This document shows, in pieces, positions 1 through 18,503 of a stretch of 64,000 bases of DNA; the stretch's first letter is position 1, and each line of letters begins with the position of its first letter. A program made the position numbers and the translations under genes. This stretch comes from Whitmania pigra (taxonomy: Eukaryota; Annelida; Clitellata; Hirudinida; Haemopidae): contig JAJTWR010000275.1 in the NCBI GenBank assembly GCA_021613335.1, positions 2,115,374-2,179,373 of the forward strand, given 5' to 3'. The notes beneath the pieces were generated by a model. It was given only the letters and a program-made list of their open reading frames with translations, was not told the origin of the DNA and ran no database searches.

Positions 1-111
1 TGATTAATTTACTGATTCGTTGTTCAGCAGACAATGAATCATGCGATTGTGCACCGCCTTTTCGTCAACACCGATGATGAAATTAGACAAATTGATGGCT
101 TTACTACGAAA

Positions 112-681
<570 letters not shown>

Positions 682-2867
682 TAAAAGCATTTAATTTTTT
701 ATTTATTCTTGTGTTTTTGCAATGAAACACGTGACCAATATCCTAGTGAGTTTTCATGAGTTCTCAGATTTCGAGCTGGGATTTGGAAAGGAAATTAAGA
801 CGGTATTAAAAGATATTACGTGGCATTAAAAATATTGTGAGGTATTACTTCCTGGAGATGTGATATTGAATTTCATTTGATTGCTTGAACGAATGCTAGC
901 AACATCCTCGCTTTTTTTCATGCTTATTGTTATTCTAATAGATTTTATTTGTGAAATAAATAATTTGCCTTATATTTTTCCAATAGAAAATCGACTTACT
1001 TGTTTAAAACAGACCTTTCATAATTTAATCAAAAAATAAATAAATAAAAAAATCTTGCAAATAAGTCAAGTGCTTATTTATCCAAGTCGTCGCACATTTT
1101 TTGTGACAAATTGGTCTCTAACTGAGAAGTCGCGCCATTCGAAAGTGGCTTCATTTGTCGGAGTGGGTGCCCGTAAGACGTTTACAGGGATGGCTTATTA
1201 GCTGAATTTGCAACAACAACAACAACAACAAATGCAACAAAATATATTTCCAAGCATTATCGGTAGTTTAGCTTGGCGTGAGAATGAGCAACTGATTTTT
1301 AAATCGCTTCTCTCAAAACCTCCTTTAACATCACTTGAGCAGCTTAAAATTCTTCCTTTAATCAGATCAATCTTTAACCAAAGCTTATTTATATTTCAGA
1401 ATTTACAATTTAAAATAATAAATTGTTTAAAAACCATTTATTTTTTTTAAATATTGTAGTAACATTTATATAATCTTAAGTATCAAAGTTTTTCCAATGA
1501 AATCTTCTCAAATTAAAACTGAAAAGATTGTCAAAACTTTCTGGTCAGCTCGAAATTTTGAAAACAGGAGACACAAAGCAAACCTCGATAAATATCTGAG
1601 CGATTGGAGATGGGATCATGTCGGCCAACAGAAGATCCTTGCAAAATTAAACGCTCTCCCGGGGAATAATAATATTCTGATGTACGTAGCGCTAAGAGTT
1701 TTACAAAGAGACTCATCCATATAAACGACTTTATTCATTCCTGGATGCTATTAATCAACAGTTTTTTTTTCTAATTTGGTGTTTGTGGGGGATTATCTGT
1801 TTAAATTTATTATTATTTAATTTTTTTTTTTTTTGAAACAAATTCAAATTGAATGAGTTGTTTATAAATTGGCGAGTGTTACTTCACATTCATGCCTCCG
1901 CTCAGCACTTGAGAAGTTTCGTCTAGGTGTTGATTGATTATCTAAATTATCTCTAAATTAACTTTAAATTTGTAAAACATCATTGAGATGTACTTTAATT
2001 AATAAGACCATAATTTCAAAAAAATATCGGCTAAATGTGATGGTAGTCATTTAAAAAGAGTAATTGAAAGATTTCTCAAAGGATGAGAAACACAATCATG
2101 TCTGGTGGTAATTCTGCCTTGAATGCCGCTATTTTGATAGGCGTTTAAAATGTGCTATTGAGGCGCGATTTTGATATTTATATGCTTAGGTCAAAGTGAC
2201 TGTCAATGCTTTGAACTTTAAATTGTGCCTACCTTATGCTATGTTATTGAGACTTTGTTAGACTTGTAAAACATTTATACATTACTCTAATTGTATTAGC
2301 ATAACCGTTCCTTATATTCGGTGTCAATAAGTAATTATTTTCAATAATCAATAATTATCAGCCACCGCCAGAGTCAAGAACAGACATTCATCTCAATCAG
2401 AAAATTGTTGATGGCCAGTGGGAAGCCTTCAATTTTAAGTTGGTAATCATTCCAACCCAGCAGATCTAAGAAGCATGTTCCAGGCCGTTCATGCGCAATT
2501 TAAAAAACCTGGATCGAGGCGAAGGACTGATGGATGGGCAGTTACAATCGTCTGGAGATTATGCGATCTTTGGTGCTCAGGATGGTTATCTCGAGATGTG
2601 GAATGAAACGGGGTGCCTGGATGCATTCGTTGAGAACAGGTGTTGACAGCAATGTTATTAATTACGTCTAGTAATTGCTTTGGGATGCCTTACTGTTAAT
2701 AATGTTTGAAGTGTGTGAACACGAATTATTAGCAAAAAACAAAATGAACAAACAAACAAGACAAACAAACAAACAAAATATCACCAGAGAATACATAAAT
2801 TTTAGCGAAACTCATAAATGAAGTTTTATCAAGATTTTAGGGCTTCTTCAGATGTAGGACTTCAGGC

Positions 2868-2937
2868 GTGGCAATGCTTATAATCGTAATAAGATACATG
2901 AAGTGGCAATGCTTATCATCGTAATAAGATACATGAT
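2868..2937. repeat. 35-bp tandem duplication
   Basis: Two adjacent 35-base units beginning GTGGCAATGCTTATMATCG, differing by about one base. Confidence 0.85.
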
Positions 2938-3917
2938 ATTGCGCTTACTTTATCTCCATGGTTCGTGATGGTCCAATAATGGCAATAATCCTCCCGAGAC
3001 GATTGTGAACTGCAGACGGCAATGTAATCTCTCTGAAAGATTTGACAACAAAATGTAATTAACAAAATTTTATCAATTATAAAATTTAATCACTTCTAAT
3101 TAAGGCTGGCTAGTTTATTTATTTTAGATTTATTTATTTGTGTAAAAATCAGTTTACTAATATACTATGTCGGCTTAATTAGGCAAAATTAACATGCAAA
3201 ATTAACGGAAAAAAAATCGATGAACTTTTAATGCAAGCATCCAAAATGTTTTAAGAGTGCCGTGTTAAAGTGAGTTTCTTGTTGATAAAAATGTCGATAA
3301 AGGGGGCCTATAAAACTGGCCGGGAAATAACACGCAAATGGCAAGGGTGACATCACGGAGCCCTTACGGGGTGCCTTCATTTTCCCGCTAAGCCCCCTGG
3401 ACTTAGCAGGCATTAAAACTGTCGCCAGAAGAACAAAGAGAGACGTTCCGAGAAGATGTGTCAGGAAATGCTAATGGCCTATTAAGGATGGAGCTTTCAG
3501 CCAAAAAAAAAAAAAGTGGAACATTTAAAAAAAGATTTAAGATAAATAAAATGTTTTTATGACATTTGAATTTATTTTAAAGAAACTATGATTTTGAAAT
3601 AAAATCAGTAATTAAAATATTATGCGACTGTTATCTCAGGTGATTTGATGTTATTAACAATAAAAAAAGGTCAGTTTAAGAACATTATTCATTAGAAATG
3701 TTGGTTAAAATACTTTAAATTATTTACATATTTATTAATTATTGTTTAATTATTGTTCATTTAATTTGTTCTAAAAATATCTCTAAGATGAAAAAGAGTT
3801 TAAGAATGATGAACATGCAAAGCAAAAAAAAAACTTTACTAAATAGGTCACACAAACTGATTAATTATGGTTTGATTAATTTCGACAGTTTCGATTTTAA
3901 GTCGAAGTTGATTTGAT

Positions 3918-3970
3918 TTGATTGATTGATTGATTGATTGATTAACCGACTGATCGGTTGATTGATTAGT
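3918..3970. repeat. (GATT)n tetranucleotide repeat
   Basis: A run of GATT units, broken by an ACCGACTGATCG segment and then resumed. Confidence 0.85.
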
Positions 3971-4842
3971 TTCACAAAGCGATAAGATAAACAATGCTTT
4001 TACAAATCTTTTGCTGTTCTTCTAATTATCCTCTTACAGCTGGGGTTAATTGAAGCATTATTTTTTTTTTACTATAATTTAATATTTGTTCTACTATTTA
4101 TTTCGAAATGTTGTCGCTAAAGATAAGCCTATAAATAAATATATAAGTTGATCAACAATCGAATATTTAGAGTAAATTATAATTTAATAAATCCTCAGAT
4201 CAGTACATTAGGTAATATAAATCTTATCGATAATAATTTTTAAATGAAGACTCGATTAATTAAAATCTAAAACATTCAGCGTACCTCGAATGTGCCTTCT
4301 GATATTCGATCAGCACTTTATTGACAACGAATTCTGTCAACCGAATTTCGATGCTCAACTTTAGTAAACTCTATCGTCATTTACAAATACTATATATCTA
4401 TTATTACATTTATTATTTATTATAACAAATTGTATTAAACTGAGGTTAATTTAAATAACAATACCGATGTAAGTTAACACGATGCGGCATCAATTACAAA
4501 TGAATCTGGCGAGAAACTGGAGACTAAAGCCTTTTATAGGCGTGCAAAGCTTTCCCTTCACTGCTCACGGCTTCCCTCGGATTTGCACGAATATTCTCGA
4601 ACCCTTTGAGGTTTTCAAACTCATCTTTTTCTTATGATCTGCTAACTTTCCCATGGAATATGATTCTACTTTTTAAAATGATTTTTTTTTAATTTTGTTT
4701 TTGTTGAACGACAAAAGGGGAATGATTAATTGCGAAAATTCATAACATGACCTAAAAGAATGTAGAAAAAAATCGGTTATTAATAGCTATCGACAAATCC
4801 GAGTATAACTACTACATAATAAACACAGCCTAATAAACACTT

Positions 4843-4954
4843 CATAATTACCTCCTCATTATTATCACATCATAATTGCCTCCTCATAATTATCACATCA
4901 TAATTACCTTCTCATAATTATCATATCATAATTACCTACTCATAATTATTACAT
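4843..4954. repeat. 28-bp minisatellite, 4 copies
   Basis: Four adjacent 28-base units, each starting CATAATTRCC and ending ATTATYAYAT, with one to three substitutions between copies. Confidence 0.9.
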
Positions 4955-5116
4955 CATAAACTAACAATTAGGATCTAATTCCTAAATTGTCCAAGTTACA
5001 GGTGTAATGTAGAATGTGGTCCCTGTAGGTGATTGGTCATAAAATGCATCTTTTATTGGAGCATCTATGCTGGACTTCCAATTATCGCATGAAATTCTGT
5101 CATTTTGTCTTAACTA

Positions 5117-5205
5117 AAATTATTAATTATTATTAACTATTAATAATTGTTATTAATTATTATTAACTATTAATAATTGTTATTAATTATTATTAACTAA
5201 TAATT
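5117..5205. repeat. About 30-bp AT minisatellite
   Basis: Roughly three units built from TTATTAATTATTATTAAC followed by TATTAATAATTG. Confidence 0.8.
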
Positions 5206-7529
5206 GCATAAAATATTTCAGAGTTTAATTGTTGATCTTAATGTACAAAACACATCTTTATTTCGAATGCTTTTTAAAAAATATTGTTTCTGCATAATTT
5301 AAAATCAAATAAATATTAGAGAACGTTGAAATACCATATTATAATTTTGCAGAAGACTGAGATGAAATTTGAAGAAATATGATACTTATTTGATGCCACG
5401 TTGTTTGAAAACCGGGAATGAAATATGCCCACGGGATCGTGTGACGCGAACGAGATGAGCCAAAAAAAAATAAAATAAAATTTAAAATATTAAATAAATA
5501 AAAATAATGGAGAAACTCTCAAATATGATGAAAATAGGATTTTAGATAAAAACAGAAATTATCAGAAATTCTGAAAATTTGTCCAAATTAAATACTGTGC
5601 GTGATTCTCTGGTTTATCTGAACTGATTTTTAAAGAGGTCGTTAGAATTCCATGCTGCGTTTATAGAAAATAAGTCATAATTTGAGAAGTGAAAAATAAT
5701 GACTGAAATTTTTAAAGCACGAAAAAATGTGCCAACTTGAGAGTTTTTGAAATGATAACTGAGTGTTGACCAATTTATTCATTTTATTTAAATCATTTAA
5801 TCGTATAATTGGAGGAGAATGTTTTGCCATATTTTAATATTTATTAAATATTCATGATCCATGAATATTAATACATCCATAAAAAAATCGCTAACAACCC
5901 AGGGTCATTTAAACATTTTTAATGAAAGAATTAATTTCCTCACCGTGTCTATTATTAACACAGACATATTAAATCAAATTAAGGGTATGCATTGTATATA
6001 TCACGACATAAACATATTAAGATAAATATTAATACAATAAATGTTATAAATATCAAAATGATGATGAAATTGACATTATAGAAACTTCATCTCTCAATCA
6101 ACAGGATGAAAGACTTGATTGGAAAACAGGAGGTTCGTTAAAATTCAGGCCTGTGGAAAGAATTGGACGGAGTTGATTTTTATCCCAAAGAGACGCAATC
6201 CCAGCATCTCCATGTGTTTCTGACGTTCTAAAAAAAATATTCTCGGCAATAACATCGTTATCCTTCGTATTCAAGAAAATATTCAAATTTTAATTTAATT
6301 TAAAATGTTTACTAATTTTCTTTTTGTTTTCATTTTTAAGGCATAGGCTGGAAGTAAAATTTCTGTTTTTCGTCTAGATTTGAATAATTTAATTCTGGTG
6401 AGTTTGTTGTGGATATAATTTTCTCGAACATTCTTGCAATGAAATTACTTTGCGTTCGTTTATTTTATTACATGTCATTATATTGTATTTTATTTCCTTT
6501 TATTTTTCCCAGAAGCTGCCTATTCTGACAGTTTCTCCTCCGAAGAAGTTGGAGTTTTCAAATTGTAAGCAGATTAGAGAGACCAGTTGGCAGACCCGCC
6601 TCTCAAGTGCTCTGTTCAGTAATCAAATTGCATCTTCTTGAGTTCTTTCCTCATTTTTTTAAGCTAAGATTTTTTAAAACTTCAAATGTCTTATTTGACA
6701 GTCGTTGTCACTAATTGCCGTTTGGTTGCGATGCTTGGAAACCACTGAACCTTATTCTTTCTTTCTTTCTCTCATTCAAAATGAAATAAAAAATAATTAA
6801 AAATACAAAGTTAAGAAATTATGCAAAGATTGTTTAATGAAAGGCCATCGTCATTAACTGCAACAGGGTTAAAGGACAATTTGTTCGTAGATGCCCTGAA
6901 TTGATTCATCAAAGTTCCTTAATGTTTTAATGACGCACCGTTTGATTGAGTATTTCACACAAATTAGAAAAAATTCAAAATTCAAAATTCAAATTAAAAG
7001 TCAAATATCAAGTCCTAACGAAGGAATTGTGGAAATTGAGAAACATAGCGACTAGAATTACATTGAGACATTCTAAGATTCAATTCTCACCATTCTGTGG
7101 TTTGAAACATGAACAAGTTCAATGTAATATTAACAGAAATTTAATTTTGCTCTAAAGTCATTTAAGTATTGTTAATACTTTGGCTTGAAAAACATTAATT
7201 TCATTTAAATCCATTTTCTTTTTATGGAGATGACGTAGTTGTTTGTTTTCGTATTTCACGCTTCTTTGTTGTTTAGTCATTCATGCGATTATTCAGATTA
7301 TTCAGTGCATCATTGGAGGATGGACACGTAGCCTATATAATTTTTAATATTGTTTAATCATTATTATTCTGCATTTTAAACTGTTAGAATTAATGGAAAT
7401 AAGAATGGACACAATTGAAGCCGATTTCTTACTTATTATCACAGATTTTATTTATTTTTACGACTCTATGTTTCTAATCCTTTAAAATATTTATATTCTC
7501 AACCATTCTCAATCAATCATCGTGTCGAT

Positions 7530-12392
<4,863 letters not shown>

Positions 12393-14235
12393 AGAGATTT
12401 TGAATGAAAAATATTGCATAAATATTTCACCTTATCAACATTTATTATATAAACCTATTGTTTTTGCATGCATCAGCCTTGCAACATGATGCATAATTTG
12501 TCATTTATTTTGAATTATTTGTAATTTAAAGTGCTTTTACGAATTAAAACGCAAAAAACAAAAATATTACCTTTCTTAGTAATTAATTACCATTTTATGT
12601 TGACTATCTACTTAATAATTTTCTAGATATAGATACTATAGAACTAACTTATTTATGTTTACATAAACTGTTAAAGTGTATTTCAAAATTTTAAAAAATA
12701 CGAGAAAGAATCAAATAAGCAGTTAATCAATGCCTGTCTTCTTATTCAATAGCAGCTAAACAGGAAGTTCAATAATGTTTCGCACTAAGAAACACGCGTT
12801 ATGTTATTATTGGATTACTTTAATTAAATTATTAATGATAATAATCAAACTAACAATCAAGTGAGATTTGATTAATTACATCCGCCAAAAGATATTAACT
12901 GATGTTTCTGATGTTAGCGGTCTTAATTTGCATATAAAAAAAACAACACTTGAGAAGTGACCAGAATAACAATAATTTGATTTTAACTATTACAATTGAA
13001 TGTAATATTAGTTAAACGTTAATATGTTCTCACATGTTTATTTATCTCGTTGTCGACGACATCCTTTGCTCATCTTTATGGGAAACATGTGACAAATTCA
13101 TAAGCAGGGACAGCGGTGTTACAGCCACAAATTAGACTCAAAGCGAAATGTATCGCGGAGTCACAATATTGTTGAAATATTTTGTAGTAACATCCATTTT
13201 TTTTTAATTTTTTTGAAATTTGTTGGACTGTACTTTTCTCATTGAATTCAAAGCTGTCTGAATTCAATTGTCAGGCTGGATAGTCTACGGCTTTTGAATC
13301 CAGAATCGCTTCTGAGCTGAAAATTATTATAAATAGAAACTCATTATTCAATGATCATGATAAATATCGTTTAGTTATTTTGAGGTTAAACTTTAACAAA
13401 TTTAATTTATCAAATCCTCATTATAGTTTCACTTTAATTTAAAAACGTATAAAAAGTATTCATATATATTATTCGATGTTACGTGTATCAGCGGCAAAGT
13501 GATGCACAAATAAGTCAAAAAATATGTTTTTAAAATGTAATTGCTTTTAAGAACTTTTAAACAGAACTCGATGGATATATTCTAAAATAAATGTCTTCTA
13601 ATCTAAGCCAGACATTTTTTGATTTTGAAGCACATCATAGATTCGAACTTTATAATTCCTCAGAAATTGATTAAAATCTTCCCCAAAAACTTCCAAATTG
13701 TATAAATAGTTCCTATTGTTATATTCAGGACAAACGGACGTTTAAGCCGATCATGATTTGGTAACTCGGTGCTTAGCAACACAATCATTTAATGCAGAGG
13801 TTTACCCCTTCTTGTCAAACCTATTATAATTTTAACCAATAACTTAAGAGTAACAGATAAATTTACGTAATTAAATTAAGGAAGTAAAGTTTTTAGTTGA
13901 TTTCTCTGCAGTCAATGAAAGAATATGCCATTAGAACATGTGTTAATAACTAAATTTGAAGAATAGTAATACGTTTTGAAATTCAAAATGGCCACATCGA
14001 CTTTAAGAAACTATTAATAAGATATTAATAATATTCCGCTCATAAGCAGTGCTGTGTAGTTGAATAGAATGAATAAAAATTGAATGAACAGTGAAAGAGT
14101 TTAGCTTCCTCTATCATGCTATTCAAAATAAATCAACTCACATTAGCCGCAGTTCGGCGTAACATTTTGCTAAAGACCTTTAGTTTTCTTCCTTAAACTT
14201 TTCATTCTGATTTTTTTTCGAGTCAAGTTAATTCT
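12393..14235. other. Spacer between genes A and B
   Basis: No exon, transposon or tandem array that I can support. A short minus-strand open frame at 13076-13267 has no recognisable features. Confidence 0.6.
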
Positions 14236-17200
14236 ATGGAGAAAATATTTATTGTTTTCGTTTTAGTAAATGTTGCCCATTTAATTCTTGGCAAATGTGA
14301 GTTGAAACTTCAGAATTTAATGTAATTAAAATAAAATTCAAATCATGGAAATTTTCACTTAGTTTTAATGTTATGTTTTAATAATTTACGATAATTAAAT
14401 GTAAATAATTTGCAGTAATTGTATTTTATTAAATAAAAATAATTAAATTTTATTAATTTATTTTAATTGTTATTATTTTTTATCACTGTGCAGTATGTAA
14501 TGATACGTTAGTTTGGACTGGATTTACAAAAAAACACGGATCAATTGGAGTGATATGTGACTTGGACCTGATAACATCGAATGTAAGCTCGGAAAGTCTT
14601 AAGAAACAATTTAATTCGACATCGGAACTTTACGAGGGCATCGTTTACGATGCCAGAACCTCATCACTAGCAGTTTCAGTGTCTAACCAAAAAACATTAA
14701 AAATGTTTAATCTTTCTGATACCATTCAAAGTGAATTCATAAAATGGACCTACACGTTTGAACTGGCTCCTATGGCCGATGTAAGCAATTATTAGAAATG
14801 TAATAATTGTTATAATTATGAGCACTTCGTACATCAGTTTGCCATTACCGTCTGTAGGTGTCAGGAATAGCTTTAGCAACAAATTTCAATCTTTTGTACT
14901 GGGTGGATTCCATCTTTCAATACATCGGTGTCGTGAATTTCGTGACTTCTAAGTGGACCAAAGTCGTTGATTCAGATCTTGAACTTCCAATTTTTATTGC
15001 TGTACATGAAGAAAAAAAGTAAGTTATTGAGTTATCAAATCAATGTTAATAGTACTAAATATTTTTTTTGGTTTAATTTATTTCCTTTGGAATTCCTCAC
15101 ACATATGTAACGTAATTATTTATAAGTAAGGAATTAACAACTTTTAAATGTAATTAATTATATTTTAGTCGTAAGCAAACAATATTTTGTTAAAATTAAG
15201 TAATTATATAAAACATTATTTATAATAATACTAGATTAGTCTTTTGGAGTGACATCGGTTCGAGTCAAAAAATAGAACGCTCTAATCTCTATGGGGAAGG
15301 GAGGACTACAATTGTGGATTCCTTCAATAATAAACAGTGGGGTTTGGTGCTTGATAAAAATACAGACAGGTTGTTCTGGGTTGATGGTTCCTTGAAAAGT
15401 TGTGATCTTGAAGGAGGAGATGTTGTCGATTATGGAACTCTTGTTAATGTTTTATTTTCATTTGTTGTCGATAGAGTTAGTAATTTAAGATGATAATAAT
15501 AATAATGCTTCTGATTATTTAAAATATTAAAATTTACTTTTTAAGGACATGGTAATTTTCAGTAGACTTGATGGATATTTTGAATATTTTGAAATTTCCG
15601 AAAACAACCTGCTAAACCCGGTTAACATGTCGAAATCTCATTTCGCAAACACGACGGTCGTCCTTTCATCATTCTTTGATTCAAAAGAGTTTATTACAAA
15701 CCTTACAAGTTAGCTAACACCTTTTTTATGGCATTAATAATTGTATTATATTAAATTTTACTTGCATTTTGCAGACATTAAATATAAACTTATATTAAAC
15801 GAGATTTCGTAAATAGATTCTCATTCTTTTATATTTAATAAAATATTAGAGCTTAGAATAAAAATAGCGGTGGATGTAAATCATTCGATAAAGAATTTCC
15901 AAATTTAGATCCGTGCATTAACAACCCTTGCGACCATCTGTGTTTTCCAAAAAACGAGAAAAAGTTCATCTGCAGATGCTCAATTGGTTACACTCTCGGA
16001 AATAATGGCATAACCTGCAATAAAGCTGAGTTGACCTCGAGTATGATTACGTTTTCGTTTAATCGGAACTTGTTAGAATTTCTAAAAAAAACCAGCATTT
16101 TAGAAGAAGACTTTGAGAAATTGTGACTTTAATTTTTCAGGCAGTTTAAAAACTGGACAAATTTTGGTTCGAGATTATACGGGTATTATATATCAGGTGG
16201 ATCCAAGCAACGGAGAAGCCAGTACCGTATTAAATATTTGGCCAAACAAGCTAACAAACGTCACGTACCTCAAATGTTCAAATGGCACATTTATTTATTA
16301 CACAAATGAAGATGAACGAACAATAATGCGTTACAACGCATCGAGTAAAAATAATAGTTTTATATATCACAAATTAAGTGAGGGAAAACTTATTGTGTTA
16401 TAAAATTAATTAATTGATCATTAAAGAATAAAGTTGTAACAATCTGTTTCTCCGTTAGCATTGCACAGCATTACGGACATGGTGGCTGATCAAACGACAG
16501 GTGAATTGTACGTGTCGAATAATTTCGGTCAAATTTTGAAAATATCGTTCGAGGGCAATGTTTTTCAAGTTATACATTCTGATGCCAAAGGGGAGGAAGA
16601 AATCAGGAAATTGTACATTCATCAGAAGACCAGGTTACGAATATTAACTTGTATTATTAATATTGATTAAGATTCGTGTTTGCTATGATCTGCAATGTAC
16701 AACTTGAAATAATAATTTGAAATTTAAATTATTACTACTTGCTGTTGTAAATAATTATAATCTGGATCTTTATAAAATGAAATTAATTTTTATAAATGAT
16801 TTTTATGGTGTTTTTTTAAGAAGTTTATTATGATCTGCAACGTACAACTTGAAAATACTTTAAATTGTAAATTGTTACCATGTTGTAATTAATTATAATT
16901 TGAATCTTTATAGAATGAAATTAAATTTTATAAATTATTTTTGTGGAATTTATTATCTTAGGAGGATGTTCTACAGTGATTGTGATTCATTAACTGTTAA
17001 AGAAATTGAAATAGAAACAGGATTCAACTTAAATAAAACTTATGAGACAAACTTTTGCGTGAACTCCATGGCATTCGACTTCGATTGTTGGTATAGTTTT
17101 AATTTTTTTATTTAAATTTATTATTTTAATAAATTAAATGATAGTAATTAAGTAATAATTTATTATTTTAATAAATTAAATGATAGTAATTAAGTAATAA

Positions 17201-18417
17201 TTTATTATTTTAATAAATTAAATGATAGTAATTAAGTAATAATTTATTATTTTAATAAATTAAATGATAGTAATTAAGTAATAATTTATTATTTTAATAA
17301 ATTTATTATTGCCAATTGCCAATTTAAGTATTTGGATCATTAATCATAATGTGTTATTTTACAAACTCTTCTGGAACTTAAAAAAAAATTATTAAATTAT
17401 TAATTTCTAATTAATTAATATTTAAGGGTTTGATGTATCGTTTAATATGAACTAATTTCACGTTTGCTTACTTTTTTATTCCATTTACCATTGAGAAATG
17501 AATAAATAGATACAAAAACTAATCCGTTTACTAGTATTGACTAGTTAATATTATATCTGTGTATTTATAATTTCTTCCAGCTGAATACGCATATTATGCA
17601 GAGAATAAAAATATTTGGAGACAGGAATTAAACGATCTTACAATGAATAAAATATTCACAAGCAAAGACAAAATTATTGACTTCGTTGTGGAGGGTGACT
17701 TCTTGTACATTGTACAATCTTCACAGTGAGATTAAATGCTAGTCTTCATAATTTTAATAATTCAATAACCAGTTGGACAAAGTTTAATAACATTGCACAA
17801 TTATCGTTGTATTTAAATAAAATTTAAACCCATGATTCATTTCCCATAGAAAGTATTTATTGACACAAAACTAGACATGTAAAAATGTCTTATATAAATT
17901 ACATACTATTAATATTTGTAAATAATTATTATTATTTTTTAAAGTAATGTCATCATGTTGAACAAGAATTCTAATAAAGACACGCAGTTGACTCGACCAA
18001 TATTCCGTAATGCAGCTCAAATAATATTTCTAAGCAAATCAAGTAATTTTTGCTTTTTAATTTTTTATGTTTTTAATTAATCTGAAAATGAATGAAAATA
18101 TGCAAATCGTGAGCTTCCAACATTTAAACTTTGGTTTAAAATAAAAATTTATTTGGAATTTTAGAAATCTTAAATCGTTGACATTTATAAAAGTCAAACA
18201 TATAGAGGTTTTTCCTTAAAGAGTAATCTTGTAATATAATAAATTTTCTTTAACAAATCTTAGGAAGCACTTTGTAAAATAAATAATGCAAAATTAAAGG
18301 CAATGAGACAATTATCTTTAATTTTCAGATAATCTTCAATGGCGGTCACTCGGAGGCATCTTGCTAATAGCTTTATTGTTGTTGTTTTCCACCCAATTTC
18401 AGTCTTTGTTTTATTGA
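14236..18417 (+). CDS. Gene B: YWTD propeller-EGF-YWTD propeller protein with GPI-like tail
   Basis: Twelve exons, 637 residues, no break: 14236-14296, 14494-14780, 14858-15018, 15235-15475, 15546-15708, 15909-16040, 16141-16377, 16459-16633, 16962-17086, 17581-17725, 17945-18042, 18329-18417. Signal peptide MEKIFIVFVLVNVAHLILG. Propeller 1 includes LLYWVDSIFQYIGV, LVFWSDIG and LFWVDG. The EGF-like exon (NPCINNPCDHLCF start) runs five codons past its usual end to a GTATGA donor at 16041. Propeller 2 includes ITDMVADQTTGELYVSN, RMFYSDC and AYYAENKNIWR. The last exon reads NNLQWRSLGGILLIALLLLF and stops nine residues later, with no basic cytoplasmic tail, which suggests GPI anchoring. Intron phases equal those of the other copies. 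The role is inferred only from the fold class: cell-surface binding protein. Confidence 0.85.
17117..17302. repeat. 42-bp minisatellite in intron 9 of gene B
   Basis: Just over four copies of a 42-base unit containing TTTATTATTTTAATAAATTA and ATGATAGTAATTAAGTAATA. The copies are almost identical, so the expansion is recent. It starts about 30 bases after the exon 9 donor. Confidence 0.93.
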
Positions 18418-18497
18418 AGTCCATGGATATTTATAAATTGACAGATTTCTGTCAAGTTTCGTCAACGAATTAAATGTTTATTTCTAGCCATTTGTTG

Positions 18498-18503
18498 AAT
18501 AAA
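18498..18503 (+). terminator. Poly(A) signal of gene B
   Basis: AATAAA about 80 bases after the stop codon of gene B; the closest canonical signal downstream. Confidence 0.55.

Larger units (their letters stand above)
731..7529. other. Noncoding AT-rich region upstream of the gene array
   Basis: I see no convincing gene here. The short open frames (for example 1497-1724 +, 6098-6286 - and 6946-7155 +) show no recognisable domain and no splice structure like the downstream family. Small islands with higher GC stand out at about 2340-2650, 3220-3500 and 4500-4620; they could be exons or promoters of an unrelated gene or old repeats, but I cannot assign them. Local tandem repeats inside the region are listed separately. 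Confidence 0.6.

Noticed and set aside
1497..1724. Lysine-rich 75-residue open frame
   Set aside because: No domain, no splice structure and no homologue elsewhere in the window; length is within chance for this composition.
4843..4954. 28-bp repeats as a CRISPR array
   Set aside because: The units are directly adjacent without spacers, and the sequence is eukaryotic.
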